This document shows, piece by piece, positions 1-5,758 of a DNA stretch of 9,776 bases (its first letter is position 1; each line of letters starts with the position of its first letter). The notes under the pieces were generated by a model. That model made no database searches. It was given only the letters and a program-made list of their open reading frames with translations, and was not told the origin of the DNA. Source of the DNA: Rubrobacter sp. (GTDB lineage Bacteria > Actinomycetota > Rubrobacteria > Rubrobacterales > Rubrobacteraceae); contig JACDAR010000279.1 in NCBI GenBank assembly GCA_013695335.1, positions 1 to 9,776 of the forward strand, in the 5' to 3' direction. The position numbers and the translations under genes were made by a program.

Positions 1-46
1 TCTATATATAGAGTGAGTACAGAGGTCTATTGGAAGAAATGGGAAA

Positions 47-553
47 TTGTTCAACGGAACCATAGCTGACGAGCAGGAGGTTCTGACGACCTGTCTAGCT
101 CGCCTGCACCTCGGCGAGAGACAGGTCGTTCGCTCTCTGACCCGCAGCGGTTTGCAGATGCCGGGTAGCGATGAACGCATGCTCTCGTACTTGCGTGAGA
201 ACCTCGATGGTCTTCGTGAAGAGACACTGACCGCCTTTATCGCCAAGAACCGCGAACAGCACCCGGTCGAGCCGGACTTCAACCCTGGCGGGCGTTTGAT
301 CTGCGTGGGCGACGAGAAGTTCCATCACATCTTCCGGGACGGAGACGGATGGGCGCGCTTTCGCCAGGAGTTCCCCGATTCAGACGGCACGCTCCGATTC
401 TCTCGGGTCGGGTTCGACCGGGACGTGACACGGGCGTTACTCTATGCCGGGCAGCAGTTCGACTGGAACGTGGGGTCCGGCGGTTTCTGGTTGTTCTCGA
501 AGCTCGACGGAGAATGGACTGAAGCCGGAAGGGTGGGAAACTGGCTATCGTAG
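47..553 (+). CDS. Conserved protein of unknown function, C-terminal beta-rich domain
   Basis: A 168-residue soluble protein with no signal peptide or membrane segment. Residues 1-75 look helical and charged. Residues 117-168 form an alternating strand pattern that starts at RFSRVGFDRDVTRALLYAG and ends at GRVGNWLS. From memory, this 'FSRVGF..D.T.ALLYVG...G.GGFW.L.K.DG.W......W.S' pattern recurs at the C-terminus of many bacterial hypothetical proteins; no function is known to me. The TTG start at 47 follows a purine-rich stretch (32-43); an in-frame TGA at 14-16 limits any extension, and no ATG or GTG lies between them. The 3' end overlaps the likely start of the SIS-domain gene, so the two are probably co-translated, in an operon that continues into hypA and hypB. 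A link to hydrogenase maturation is inferred from position only. Confidence 0.75.
   Translation: MFNGTIADEQEVLTTCLARLHLGERQVVRSLTRSGLQMPGSDERMLSYLRENLDGLREETLTAFIAKNREQHPVEPDFNPGGRLICVGDEKFHHIFRDGDGWARFRQEFPDSDGTLRFSRVGFDRDVTRALLYAGQQFDWNVGSGGFWLFSKLDGEWTEAGRVGNWLS
527..533 (+). promoter_or_regulatory. Shine-Dalgarno site supporting a non-ATG start of the SIS gene
   Basis: GGAAGGG at 527-533 lies 7 bases before an in-frame CTG at 541, inside the end of the preceding gene. It is the best ribosome-binding signal near the upstream edge of the SIS frame, which is closed by TGA at 520-522. It supports translation beginning near 541 rather than at the first ATG, 664. CTG starts are rare, so this is a suggestion. 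Confidence 0.4.
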
Positions 554-1725
554 ATACACGGGCACTCACCGCACGGAGCAGGGAAGAACTGCTCCGCCGG
601 AATGGGATCTTCGAGACGTTCTTCAAAGCCGAATCACTTCGGCTCGCCGAAGCCTGCCACGAGATGTCCAGGCGTTTTCTGGCCGGTGGACGGCTACTGG
701 CGTTCGGACGCGGTTCGGCGGCCACGGATGCCGAGCACGTCTCGGTTGAGTTCGTGCACCCTGTGATCGTGGGCAAACGGGCGCTTCCGGCGATGGACGT
801 GGGACCGGACTTCGAGGCCAGGCTGCCAGTGATCCTGCACCCCGATGACATGGTGATGGGCTTCTCTTTCCCGGAGCCGGATCCCGCCGTGGAGCGCACA
901 CTTTCGGCGGCGCGGGAGCGTGGGGCGATGACGTTCGCTCTGACGGGGGAGGCTGGAGAATACTCTTTCGCCCCACCAGATCCTGACCCTTTCGTGTGCC
1001 AGGAGGTCTTCGAGGTCCTCTATCATATGCTCTGGGAGACGGTCCACGTGTACTTCGAGCACCGCGAACAGGGCCACGACGTGGGAGCCTCGTCCTTCCT
1101 GTATCCGTTTCTGGGCAAGGGTAAGCAGAGCCTCGAAGGGGTCGTTGACGAGGTGTGGGGTTCGATGCTCCAGAAGATGGAGGAGGTCAATGCCATGCGG
1201 GCCGCTGCCGCCGCGTCTGAGGTGGACGCTGTATCCAGTATCTCAGTCGCCATCTCCGAGCGGCTGAATCGGGGAGGCAAGATCCTCACCTTCGGCAACG
1301 GTGGATCTGCCACCGACGCCAACGACCTTGCCGCCGACTGCATTGACCCGCCGCCTGGCATCAAGCCCATACCTGCGGTCTCGCTCTCCACCGAGTCAGC
1401 CAACATCACGGCCATCGCCAACGATATAGGGGCCGAGGCGATCTTCACCCGCCAGCTCATCGCCCACGCCAGGCCCCATGACGTGGCAATAGGTATCTCG
1501 ACGAGCGGCGGGTCGGCGAATATCCTCGCCGCCTTCGCCGAAGCGCGCAAACGTGGACTCCTCACGGTCGCCATCGTGGGCTACGATGGCGGGAGGATAG
1601 TGGGCGAAAATCTCACAGACCATGCGGTGGTCGTGCGTTCGGACTACATCCCGCGCATCCAGGAGGTTCAGGCTTCCATCTACCATGTGTTGCGCGGGCT
1701 GATAGACGAGTTGGTGCGGGGTTAG
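541..1725 (+). CDS. Tandem SIS-domain protein (GmhA/DiaA-like), probable sugar-phosphate binder
   Basis: Two SIS (sugar isomerase) domains in one chain. Residue numbers count from the first ATG, 664. Domain 1 has GRGSAATDAEH at 15-25; domain 2 has GNGGSATDAN at 211-220, GISTSGGSAN at 277-286 and RIQEVQ at 331-336, as in phosphoheptose isomerase. From 664 only 14 residues precede the first phosphate loop, whereas E. coli GmhA has 50; the frame stays open upstream with protein-like sequence (EELLRRNGIFETFFKAES), so I place the start near CTG 541, giving about 394 residues. Domain 1 has lost the STSGG loop (GFSFPEPDP instead). Domain 2 has Asp for GmhA Glu65 and Gln for His180. GmhA-type heptose isomerase activity is therefore doubtful. 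The stop lies 5 bases before hypA. From memory, SIS genes accompany some actinobacterial high-affinity hydrogenase operons; a maturation or regulatory role is inference. Confidence 0.85.
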   Translation: MAIVDTRALTARSREELLRRNGIFETFFKAESLRLAEACHEMSRRFLAGGRLLAFGRGSAATDAEHVSVEFVHPVIVGKRALPAMDVGPDFEARLPVILHPDDMVMGFSFPEPDPAVERTLSAARERGAMTFALTGEAGEYSFAPPDPDPFVCQEVFEVLYHMLWETVHVYFEHREQGHDVGASSFLYPFLGKGKQSLEGVVDEVWGSMLQKMEEVNAMRAAAAASEVDAVSSISVAISERLNRGGKILTFGNGGSATDANDLAADCIDPPPGIKPIPAVSLSTESANITAIANDIGAEAIFTRQLIAHARPHDVAIGISTSGGSANILAAFAEARKRGLLTVAIVGYDGGRIVGENLTDHAVVVRSDYIPRIQEVQASIYHVLRGLIDELVRG

Positions 1726-1730
1726 CGGAT

Positions 1731-2066
1731 TTGCACGAGATGGCAATAGCCGAGTCCATCGTCCGGATTGCTGGCCAGCATGCAAACGGACGCCGGGTGA
1801 CGAAGATCTACCTGAAGGTCGGCCATTTGCGACAGGTCGTTCCCTCCGCCCTGACGTTTGGATTCGAGATAGTGGCGCAGGGAACGCCGGTCGATGGCGC
1901 GGAGCTGGAGTTGGATCAGATCCCAGCCTCAGGCAAATGCCGCGCCTGCGGAACAGAGAGCCAACTCCCCGGATTCCCCCTGCAATGCCAGCAATGCGGA
2001 GGCTTCGACCTCGAGATCACGAAAGGCGAAGAACTGTACGTCGAATCCCTGGAGATGGAAGAATGA
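1731..2066 (+). CDS. hypA: Hydrogenase maturation nickel metallochaperone HypA
   Basis: HypA delivers Ni(II), with HypB, to the large-subunit precursor of [NiFe]-hydrogenase (in some species also to urease) in the cytoplasm. The 111-residue length is normal for the family. The N-terminus MHEMAIAESIV contains the invariant His2 that, with the N-terminal amine, binds nickel. This fixes the start at TTG 1731, since the ATG three codons on would lose His2. The structural zinc site is complete: Cys70-x2-Cys73 and Cys86-x2-Cys89. The conserved stretch VGHLRQVVPSALTFGFE (30-46) also matches. GGGG at 1718-1721 gives a Shine-Dalgarno 9 bases upstream. The gene follows the SIS gene by 5 bases and is separated from hypB by a repeat-bearing spacer. 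No hydrogenase structural gene is in the window, so the client enzyme cannot be named. Confidence 0.97.
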   Translation: MHEMAIAESIVRIAGQHANGRRVTKIYLKVGHLRQVVPSALTFGFEIVAQGTPVDGAELELDQIPASGKCRACGTESQLPGFPLQCQQCGGFDLEITKGEELYVESLEMEE

Positions 2067-2136
2067 TGGATAGCGTTCAGCGATCAGCAGCCAGCCAAAC
2101 CGCGAACGGAAAAGACGGCACGCAGAGTGAGGCGGT

Positions 2137-2142
2137 TAGAAT
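2137..2142 (+). promoter_or_regulatory. Candidate -10 hexamer TAGAAT inside the repeat element
   Basis: TAGAAT differs from TATAAT at one position and lies in a local AT-rich patch of the hypA-hypB spacer. No convincing -35 is present: about 17 bases upstream the sequence reads GACGGC. If active it would give hypB a promoter separate from the upstream operon. The LexA-like palindrome begins at the next base, a natural place for repression. Confidence 0.35.
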
Positions 2143-2156
2143 AGAACGAATGTTTC
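2143..2156. promoter_or_regulatory. Candidate LexA/DinR-type SOS box
   Basis: AGAACGAATGTTTC matches the Gram-positive LexA (DinR) consensus CGAACRNRYGTTYC at 13 of 14 positions; only the first base differs. The half-sites GAAC and GTTT flank a 4-base centre, and the site directly abuts the TAGAAT hexamer, the geometry of a repressed promoter. LexA binding is inferred. No SOS gene is nearby, and hypB is the only gene directly downstream. Confidence 0.4.
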
Positions 2157-2243
2157 GTGGTTGTATATGGGCGGCAAGCAGCACCATGAAGCTGATAGCT
2201 GAAAGCTGACCGCTGATAGCCGCCGACCGAAGGGAGGCAACAA

Positions 2244-2915
2244 TTGCACCGCACCGCCGTGAAACAGGTAGTAATGGAGGGAGTCCTCGACGCCAATGAT
2301 GCCCTCGCACAGGCCAACCGCGAGAGGTTCGATGGCGCCGGGAACTACGTGGTCAACATGATGAGCTCCCCCGGCGCGGGCAAGACCGCGCTGCTCGAAC
2401 GCACCCTTGAGTGCCTGCGCGGCAAGCTCCGCCTCGGCATCCTCGAAGGCGACGTTCAGACCACCCTGGATGCCGACAGGCTGGCCCGCTTCCACGTCCC
2501 GCTGGTGCAGGTGAACACAGACCCTGGTTTTGGCGGTGAATGCCATCTGGATGCGAACATGGTGCGCTCCGGACTCTCCGAACTTCCACTAGACGACATC
2601 GACGTGCTCGTGATCGAGAACGTCGGAAACCTGGTCTGCCCGGCTGAGTTCAAGGTCGGGGAGGACGCCAGGGTGATGGTCTACTCCGTCACCGAAGGCG
2701 AGGAGAAACCGCTCAAGTACCCGCTGATGTTCCGTTCCGCTGACCTCGTGATCGTGAACAAAGTCGATCTCCTACAATACCTGGACTTCGATCTGGAGCA
2801 GTTCCTCGGCAACCTCGACACCGTGAACCCCGGTGTCCAGCGCATCCTCGCGAGCGCCCGCACGGGGCAGGGCGTGGACGAGTGGTGCTCCTGGCTGCAG
2901 CATCGCAAGGTCTGA
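2244..2915 (+). CDS. hypB: Hydrogenase maturation GTPase and nickel-binding protein HypB
   Basis: HypB is the SIMIBI-class GTPase that works with HypA to insert nickel into [NiFe]-hydrogenase. In 223 residues it shows the P-loop SPGAGKT (42-48), the switch-region ILEGDVQTT (66-74), the G4 motif NKVD (172-175) and the conserved metal-site residues Cys100-His101 (GECHLDAN) and Cys132 (NLVCPAEF). It lacks both the N-terminal CxxCGC high-affinity nickel motif of E. coli HypB and the His-rich tail of storage-type HypBs, so it is the minimal form. The TTG start at 2244 is supported by AGGGAGG at 2231-2237, six bases upstream, and by the usual spacing to the VLDAND motif; ATG 2274 would truncate the first strand. 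Its expression may be uncoupled from hypA by the preceding repeat element. Confidence 0.97.
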   Translation: MHRTAVKQVVMEGVLDANDALAQANRERFDGAGNYVVNMMSSPGAGKTALLERTLECLRGKLRLGILEGDVQTTLDADRLARFHVPLVQVNTDPGFGGECHLDANMVRSGLSELPLDDIDVLVIENVGNLVCPAEFKVGEDARVMVYSVTEGEEKPLKYPLMFRSADLVIVNKVDLLQYLDFDLEQFLGNLDTVNPGVQRILASARTGQGVDEWCSWLQHRKV

Positions 2916-2944
2916 AGCCTCGAATCAGGAATCGGAGGGATCGA

Positions 2945-3133
2945 ATGCGCTACATGCTGCTCGTGGTGGGAGGGTTGATGGACCTGATCGGCGTCATCTG
3001 GCTCTTGCAGGGCATCGGCGTACTGCCCGGAAGTTTCATGACCGGACAGACGTTCTGGGCCATCATGGGTGTGATCTTCATGGTTGTCGGCGGCCTGCTC
3101 TTCTTCGGCGGACTTCGTATGGGCAACCGCTGA
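2945..3133 (+). CDS. Small two-helix membrane protein, unknown function
   Basis: A 62-residue hydrophobic protein with two predicted membrane helices, roughly residues 3-26 and 37-57, joined by a short loop, GVLPGSFMTGQTFW (25-38). It ends in the short basic tail RMGNR. The 'LQGxGxLPGSFMTG..FW' loop is one I recognise from small uncharacterised membrane proteins in several high-GC bacteria, but I know no function. GGAGGGA at 2934-2940 lies 4 bases before the ATG at 2945. The frame also stays open upstream into the end of hypB, but those extra residues look like shadow sequence, and the Shine-Dalgarno decides the start. It lies 29 bases after hypB and could be co-transcribed with it; nothing ties it functionally to hydrogenase or heme synthesis. 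Confidence 0.75.
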   Translation: MRYMLLVVGGLMDLIGVIWLLQGIGVLPGSFMTGQTFWAIMGVIFMVVGGLLFFGGLRMGNR

Positions 3134-3182
3134 GAAATCGAGGAGTGGTCCGCCGACCTCTGATGTAGGGTAAGCTCTGTCA

Positions 3183-3211
3183 CGGTCACTTTCGGTCAGA
3201 GACATTAAACT
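3183..3211 (+). promoter_or_regulatory. Candidate hemL promoter with direct repeats of CGGTCA
   Basis: The 103-base gap before hemL contains an AT-rich stretch (3203-3230) unusual for this window. TAAACT at 3206-3211 fits a TAnnnT -10, with CGGTCA at 3183-3188 exactly 17 bases upstream as a weak -35 (3 of 6 matches). CGGTCA occurs again at 3193-3198, ten bases or one helical turn later, which could mark an operator instead. Confidence 0.3.
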
Positions 3212-3242
3212 TTCATCAGACTTTTCGAAAGGGGCGTTGCTT

Positions 3243-4574
3243 TTGCGCGGCAGCCAGGACAGCGTGGATGCCAGGACGGTGCTAGCCAGGGACCGCTCGG
3301 CCCGTCTCATGGAGCGGGCGGTGCGGAGGATACCAGGCGGCGTGAACAGCCCCGTGCGGGCTTTTCGCTCCGTTGGCGGTGACCCGCTGTTCATGCAGCG
3401 CGGCGAAGGATCTCGCATCTTCGACGTTGACGGCAACTCCTACGTTGACTACGTGATGAGCTATGGGCCGCTCGCCCTCGGCCACGCGCACCCCAAGGTA
3501 GTCGAGGCAGTGGTGGAGGCGGCGCGCGGCGGCACGACGTTCGGGGCTCCGACGGAGATGGAGGTGGATCTCGCGGAGACCGTCTGCGATGCCGTACCGT
3601 CCATCGAATCCGTGCGGATGGTCAACTCGGGCACAGAGGCCACGATGAGCGCGATCCGGCTGGCACGCGGCTACACGGGACGTGAGCGCATCCTGAAGTT
3701 CGACGGCAACTACCACGGCCACGGCGACGCACTGCTCGTCTCCGCTGGTTCCGGAGTCGCAACCCTCGGCCTCCCCGACAGCCCCGGCGTCACGAAGGGC
3801 GCGGCGAAGGACACAGCGGTGCTCCCGTACAACGACCTCGATGCCGTCCGGGAACTCTTCGACCGTGAAGGCGAGGAATTCGCCGCCGTCATACTGGAAC
3901 CGGTCTCTGGAAATATGGGATGCGTGCCACCGACCGAAGGTTATCTGGAGGGGCTGCGCGAGATCACAGCCGAGTACGGCGCCGTCCTGATCTTCGACGA
4001 GGTTATGACAGGTTTCCGGCTGGCGCGTGGCGGGGCGCAGGAGCGGTACGGCGTGACGCCTGACCTGACGTGCCTGGGCAAGATCATCGGTGGCGGCCTC
4101 CCGGTTGGGGCGTACGGGGGGAAGCGTGAGATCATGGACCAGATAGCCCCATCAGGCCCTATCTACCAGGCTGGAACCCTCTCGGGCAACCCGCTCGCCA
4201 TGGCCGCCGGCCTCGCCATGCTGCACGCCACCGCCGAGCACGGTTTCTACGAGCAACTGGAGAGCCTCGGGGAACGCTGGCGTCGGGGAATGACCGAGGC
4301 TGCATCCGGTGGAGAACTTCCGTTCACTATCAACCAGGTTGGCTCGATGGTGAGCATTTTCTTCACCGCCGGGCCGGTGACGGACTTCGAATCCGCCGCC
4401 GCTTCTGACACAGAGGCTTTCAAGGATTTCTTCTGGCACATGCTCAGGCGCGGCGTCTATCTTGCCCCGAGCCAGTACGAGGCCGGTTTTATCTCCACGG
4501 CCCACACGGACGGGGATCTGGACAGGACATTCGAGGCGGCGGCGGGATGGTTCTCGTCCGCAGGGGATCGTTAG
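3243..4574 (+). CDS. hemL: Glutamate-1-semialdehyde 2,1-aminomutase
   Basis: HemL converts glutamate-1-semialdehyde to 5-aminolevulinate, the last step of the C5 pathway that starts tetrapyrrole (heme, corrin) synthesis. It is a cytoplasmic PLP enzyme of aminotransferase class III. Numbered from TTG 3237, it shows RRIPGGVNSPVRAF (30-43), the substrate-site motif NSGTEATMSAIRLARG (130-145), DGNYHGHGD (156-164), the PLP-nitrogen Asp254 in FDEVMTGFR, the Schiff-base Lys282 in LGKIIGGGLPVGAYGG, and GTLSGNPLAMAAG (313-325). Length, about 443 residues, is normal. Of two in-frame TTG codons, 3243 lies 8 bases after AAAGGGG (3228-3234), a better spacing than 3237 (2 bases), so I chose 3243. A candidate promoter precedes it. 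Its stop touches the next start, so the quinone genes downstream may share its transcript. Heme and menaquinone both serve the respiratory chain. Confidence 0.97.
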   Translation: MRGSQDSVDARTVLARDRSARLMERAVRRIPGGVNSPVRAFRSVGGDPLFMQRGEGSRIFDVDGNSYVDYVMSYGPLALGHAHPKVVEAVVEAARGGTTFGAPTEMEVDLAETVCDAVPSIESVRMVNSGTEATMSAIRLARGYTGRERILKFDGNYHGHGDALLVSAGSGVATLGLPDSPGVTKGAAKDTAVLPYNDLDAVRELFDREGEEFAAVILEPVSGNMGCVPPTEGYLEGLREITAEYGAVLIFDEVMTGFRLARGGAQERYGVTPDLTCLGKIIGGGLPVGAYGGKREIMDQIAPSGPIYQAGTLSGNPLAMAAGLAMLHATAEHGFYEQLESLGERWRRGMTEAASGGELPFTINQVGSMVSIFFTAGPVTDFESAAASDTEAFKDFFWHMLRRGVYLAPSQYEAGFISTAHTDGDLDRTFEAAAGWFSSAGDR

Positions 4575-5018
4575 TTGGGAAGGGCCACGGATCGCACGCC
4601 GGATGTATCGTTGGAGCAAGTCTTCCTGCACGCTGCCGGTGAGTTGCCCCAGCCTGATGAGCGCAGCGAGGTCGTGGCGGAGGCGCTCGCGCACCTGCAA
4701 CGCGGGTTCAACTCCCACTACGCGACTAGCCTGTCAGGGGATCGGCGGGCTACGGACGAGGAGATCCTGGTCGGGGACAATGCCTACGCGTGGGCCGTGG
4801 AGACGATTGCCCGCCTGGACGAGCCGCGTTTCGTGGCGGTGGCGAGCCGTATGATCCGGGACGGCGCTGGACGCATCGCCGAAGGCGACAGCGTCTCCCT
4901 GAAATTCTGGAGTCCCCATCTCGGAGATCTCCTCGGCATCATCTCAGGCGAAGACAGGGAGACCTCACAGGCCCGCATCCACAGGGCCGCTGGTGAACTG
5001 GGCGGTGAAGGGTCATAG
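4575..5018 (+). CDS. Small protein, likely divergent heptaprenyl diphosphate synthase component I (HepS-like)
   Basis: A 147-residue, largely helical soluble protein. The TTG start follows the hemL stop directly, and AGGGG (4562-4566) sits 8 bases upstream. Residues 67-87 (from GDNAYAWAVETIARL to EPRFV) align without gaps to residues 119-139 of the polyprenyl synthase encoded two genes downstream (from GDYLFAETFTELAEI to DPRLI), with 6 identities and 6 close substitutions; a later AEGD parallels its AAGE. There is no DDxxD motif, so it cannot be a catalytic prenyltransferase. In Bacillus the gerC operon is hepS-menG-hepT, with HepS the non-catalytic partner of HepT. This gene occupies the hepS position, ahead of menG and hepT. 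It is shorter than Bacillus HepS (about 250 residues). The HepS assignment is inference; an unrelated helical protein remains possible. Confidence 0.5.
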   Translation: MGRATDRTPDVSLEQVFLHAAGELPQPDERSEVVAEALAHLQRGFNSHYATSLSGDRRATDEEILVGDNAYAWAVETIARLDEPRFVAVASRMIRDGAGRIAEGDSVSLKFWSPHLGDLLGIISGEDRETSQARIHRAAGELGGEGS

Positions 5019-5035
5019 CGCCAGAGGCCCAAAAA

Positions 5036-5758
5036 ATGGGTGACGGCCTGCCGTCAGGGGAGGAGCGGGCGCGGCTCGTGCGGGAGATGTTCGACCGCAT
5101 AGCCCGCCGCTACGAACTGATGAACGTCGTGATGACGGCAGGGATGAACAGGATCTGGAACAAGAAAGCAGTCCAGGCGACGAAGCTCCGTACCGGCGGC
5201 CGAGCCCTCGACCTCGCCTGCGGCACCGGGAGCCTGACCCGCGACCTCGCCAGCGAAGTCGGCCCCGCCGGATACGTACTCGGCGTGGATTTCTCACCAG
5301 AGATGCTGCGCGCTGCGAAGAGCCGTCCGCTCCCCAACGTGGAGTACCGCGTCGGCGACGCGACGCGGCTCGAAGGCGTCCCGTCGGAAGGCTTCGATGC
5401 GGCGACCATCGCGTATGGCGCGAGGAACATCCCTGATCTGGACGCGCTGTTCTCGGAGATGACGCGTTGCGTGCGTCCAGGTGGGCGGGTGGTGTGCCTG
5501 GAGATATCCCGTCCCCCCGGGAAGGTGTTCGGCGCTTTCTATGGATTGTGGTTTGACAGGATAGTTCCAAAGCTGGGGGCTGGGATCTCCGGGGATCCAA
5601 AAGCATACGCATATCTGCCCGAATCAGTGAAAGAGTTCGTGGTGCCAGATGATTTAGCTGCCATAATGGAGAGCAATGGATTACAAAACGTTACATGGAA
5701 GAGGCTCGCGGGCAGCATCATCACCCTCCACAGTGGAGAGCGGCCAGGGTGTCCTTGA
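5036..5758 (+). CDS. menG: Demethylmenaquinone C-methyltransferase (MenG/UbiE family)
   Basis: This S-adenosylmethionine-dependent class I methyltransferase adds the ring methyl group in the last step of menaquinone synthesis; UbiE homologues also act in ubiquinone synthesis. In 240 residues it has the family N-terminus VREMFDRIARRYELMN (15-30), SAM motif I ALDLACGTG (57-65), the ribose-binding acidic residue in GVDFS (83-87), motif II GDAT (108-111), YGARNIPDLDALFSEM (127-142), RPGG (147-150) and the UbiE signature GDPKAYAYLPESVKEF (186-201). The ATG at 5036 starts the family N-terminus at the normal distance; its Shine-Dalgarno is weak, with only AGAGG (5023-5027) in reach. Its end overlaps the polyprenyl synthase gene by about 26 bases or more, implying coupled translation. 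I use menG because the neighbours belong to menaquinone. Confidence 0.95.
   Translation: MGDGLPSGEERARLVREMFDRIARRYELMNVVMTAGMNRIWNKKAVQATKLRTGGRALDLACGTGSLTRDLASEVGPAGYVLGVDFSPEMLRAAKSRPLPNVEYRVGDATRLEGVPSEGFDAATIAYGARNIPDLDALFSEMTRCVRPGGRVVCLEISRPPGKVFGAFYGLWFDRIVPKLGAGISGDPKAYAYLPESVKEFVVPDDLAAIMESNGLQNVTWKRLAGSIITLHSGERPGCP

Larger units (their letters stand above)
2068..2218. repeat. Intergenic element with inverted arms of four heptads each
   Basis: The spacer between hypA and hypB starts with four 7-base units at 2068-2095, consensus NNTCAGC (the two middle units, at 2075-2088, match exactly; the outer two are degenerate). It ends with four tandem units at 2191-2218, consensus GCTGANN, all matching the fixed five bases. 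The arms are reverse complements of each other, about 18 of 24 positions in the best alignment, and enclose 95 bases. The left arm begins one base after the hypA stop and the right arm ends 13 bases before the hypB Shine-Dalgarno. No open frame inside has a recognisable product. I saw no clear target-site duplication. It resembles a dispersed palindromic repeat or a small non-autonomous insertion; paired in RNA, the arms could close a large stem between the two cistrons. Confidence 0.75.

Noticed and set aside
1023..1574. Minus-strand open frame antisense to the SIS gene
   Set aside because: It mirrors the codon structure of the SIS gene in the opposite strand, has no Shine-Dalgarno or motif, and would disrupt a clear co-directional operon.
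2191..2218. GCTGANN heptads as a CRISPR-like or tandem coding repeat
   Set aside because: There are no spacers between units, the period is 7 bases, and the facing inverted array at the other end indicates a palindromic repeat element instead.
2077..2317. Minus-strand open frames across the hypA-hypB spacer
   Set aside because: They run through the heptad repeats and the start of hypB, their translations are not protein-like, and they have no supporting start signals.
3175..3201. CTCTG...CAGAG as a rho-independent terminator after the small membrane protein
   Set aside because: The stem is only 5 bases with a 17-base loop and no T-run follows.
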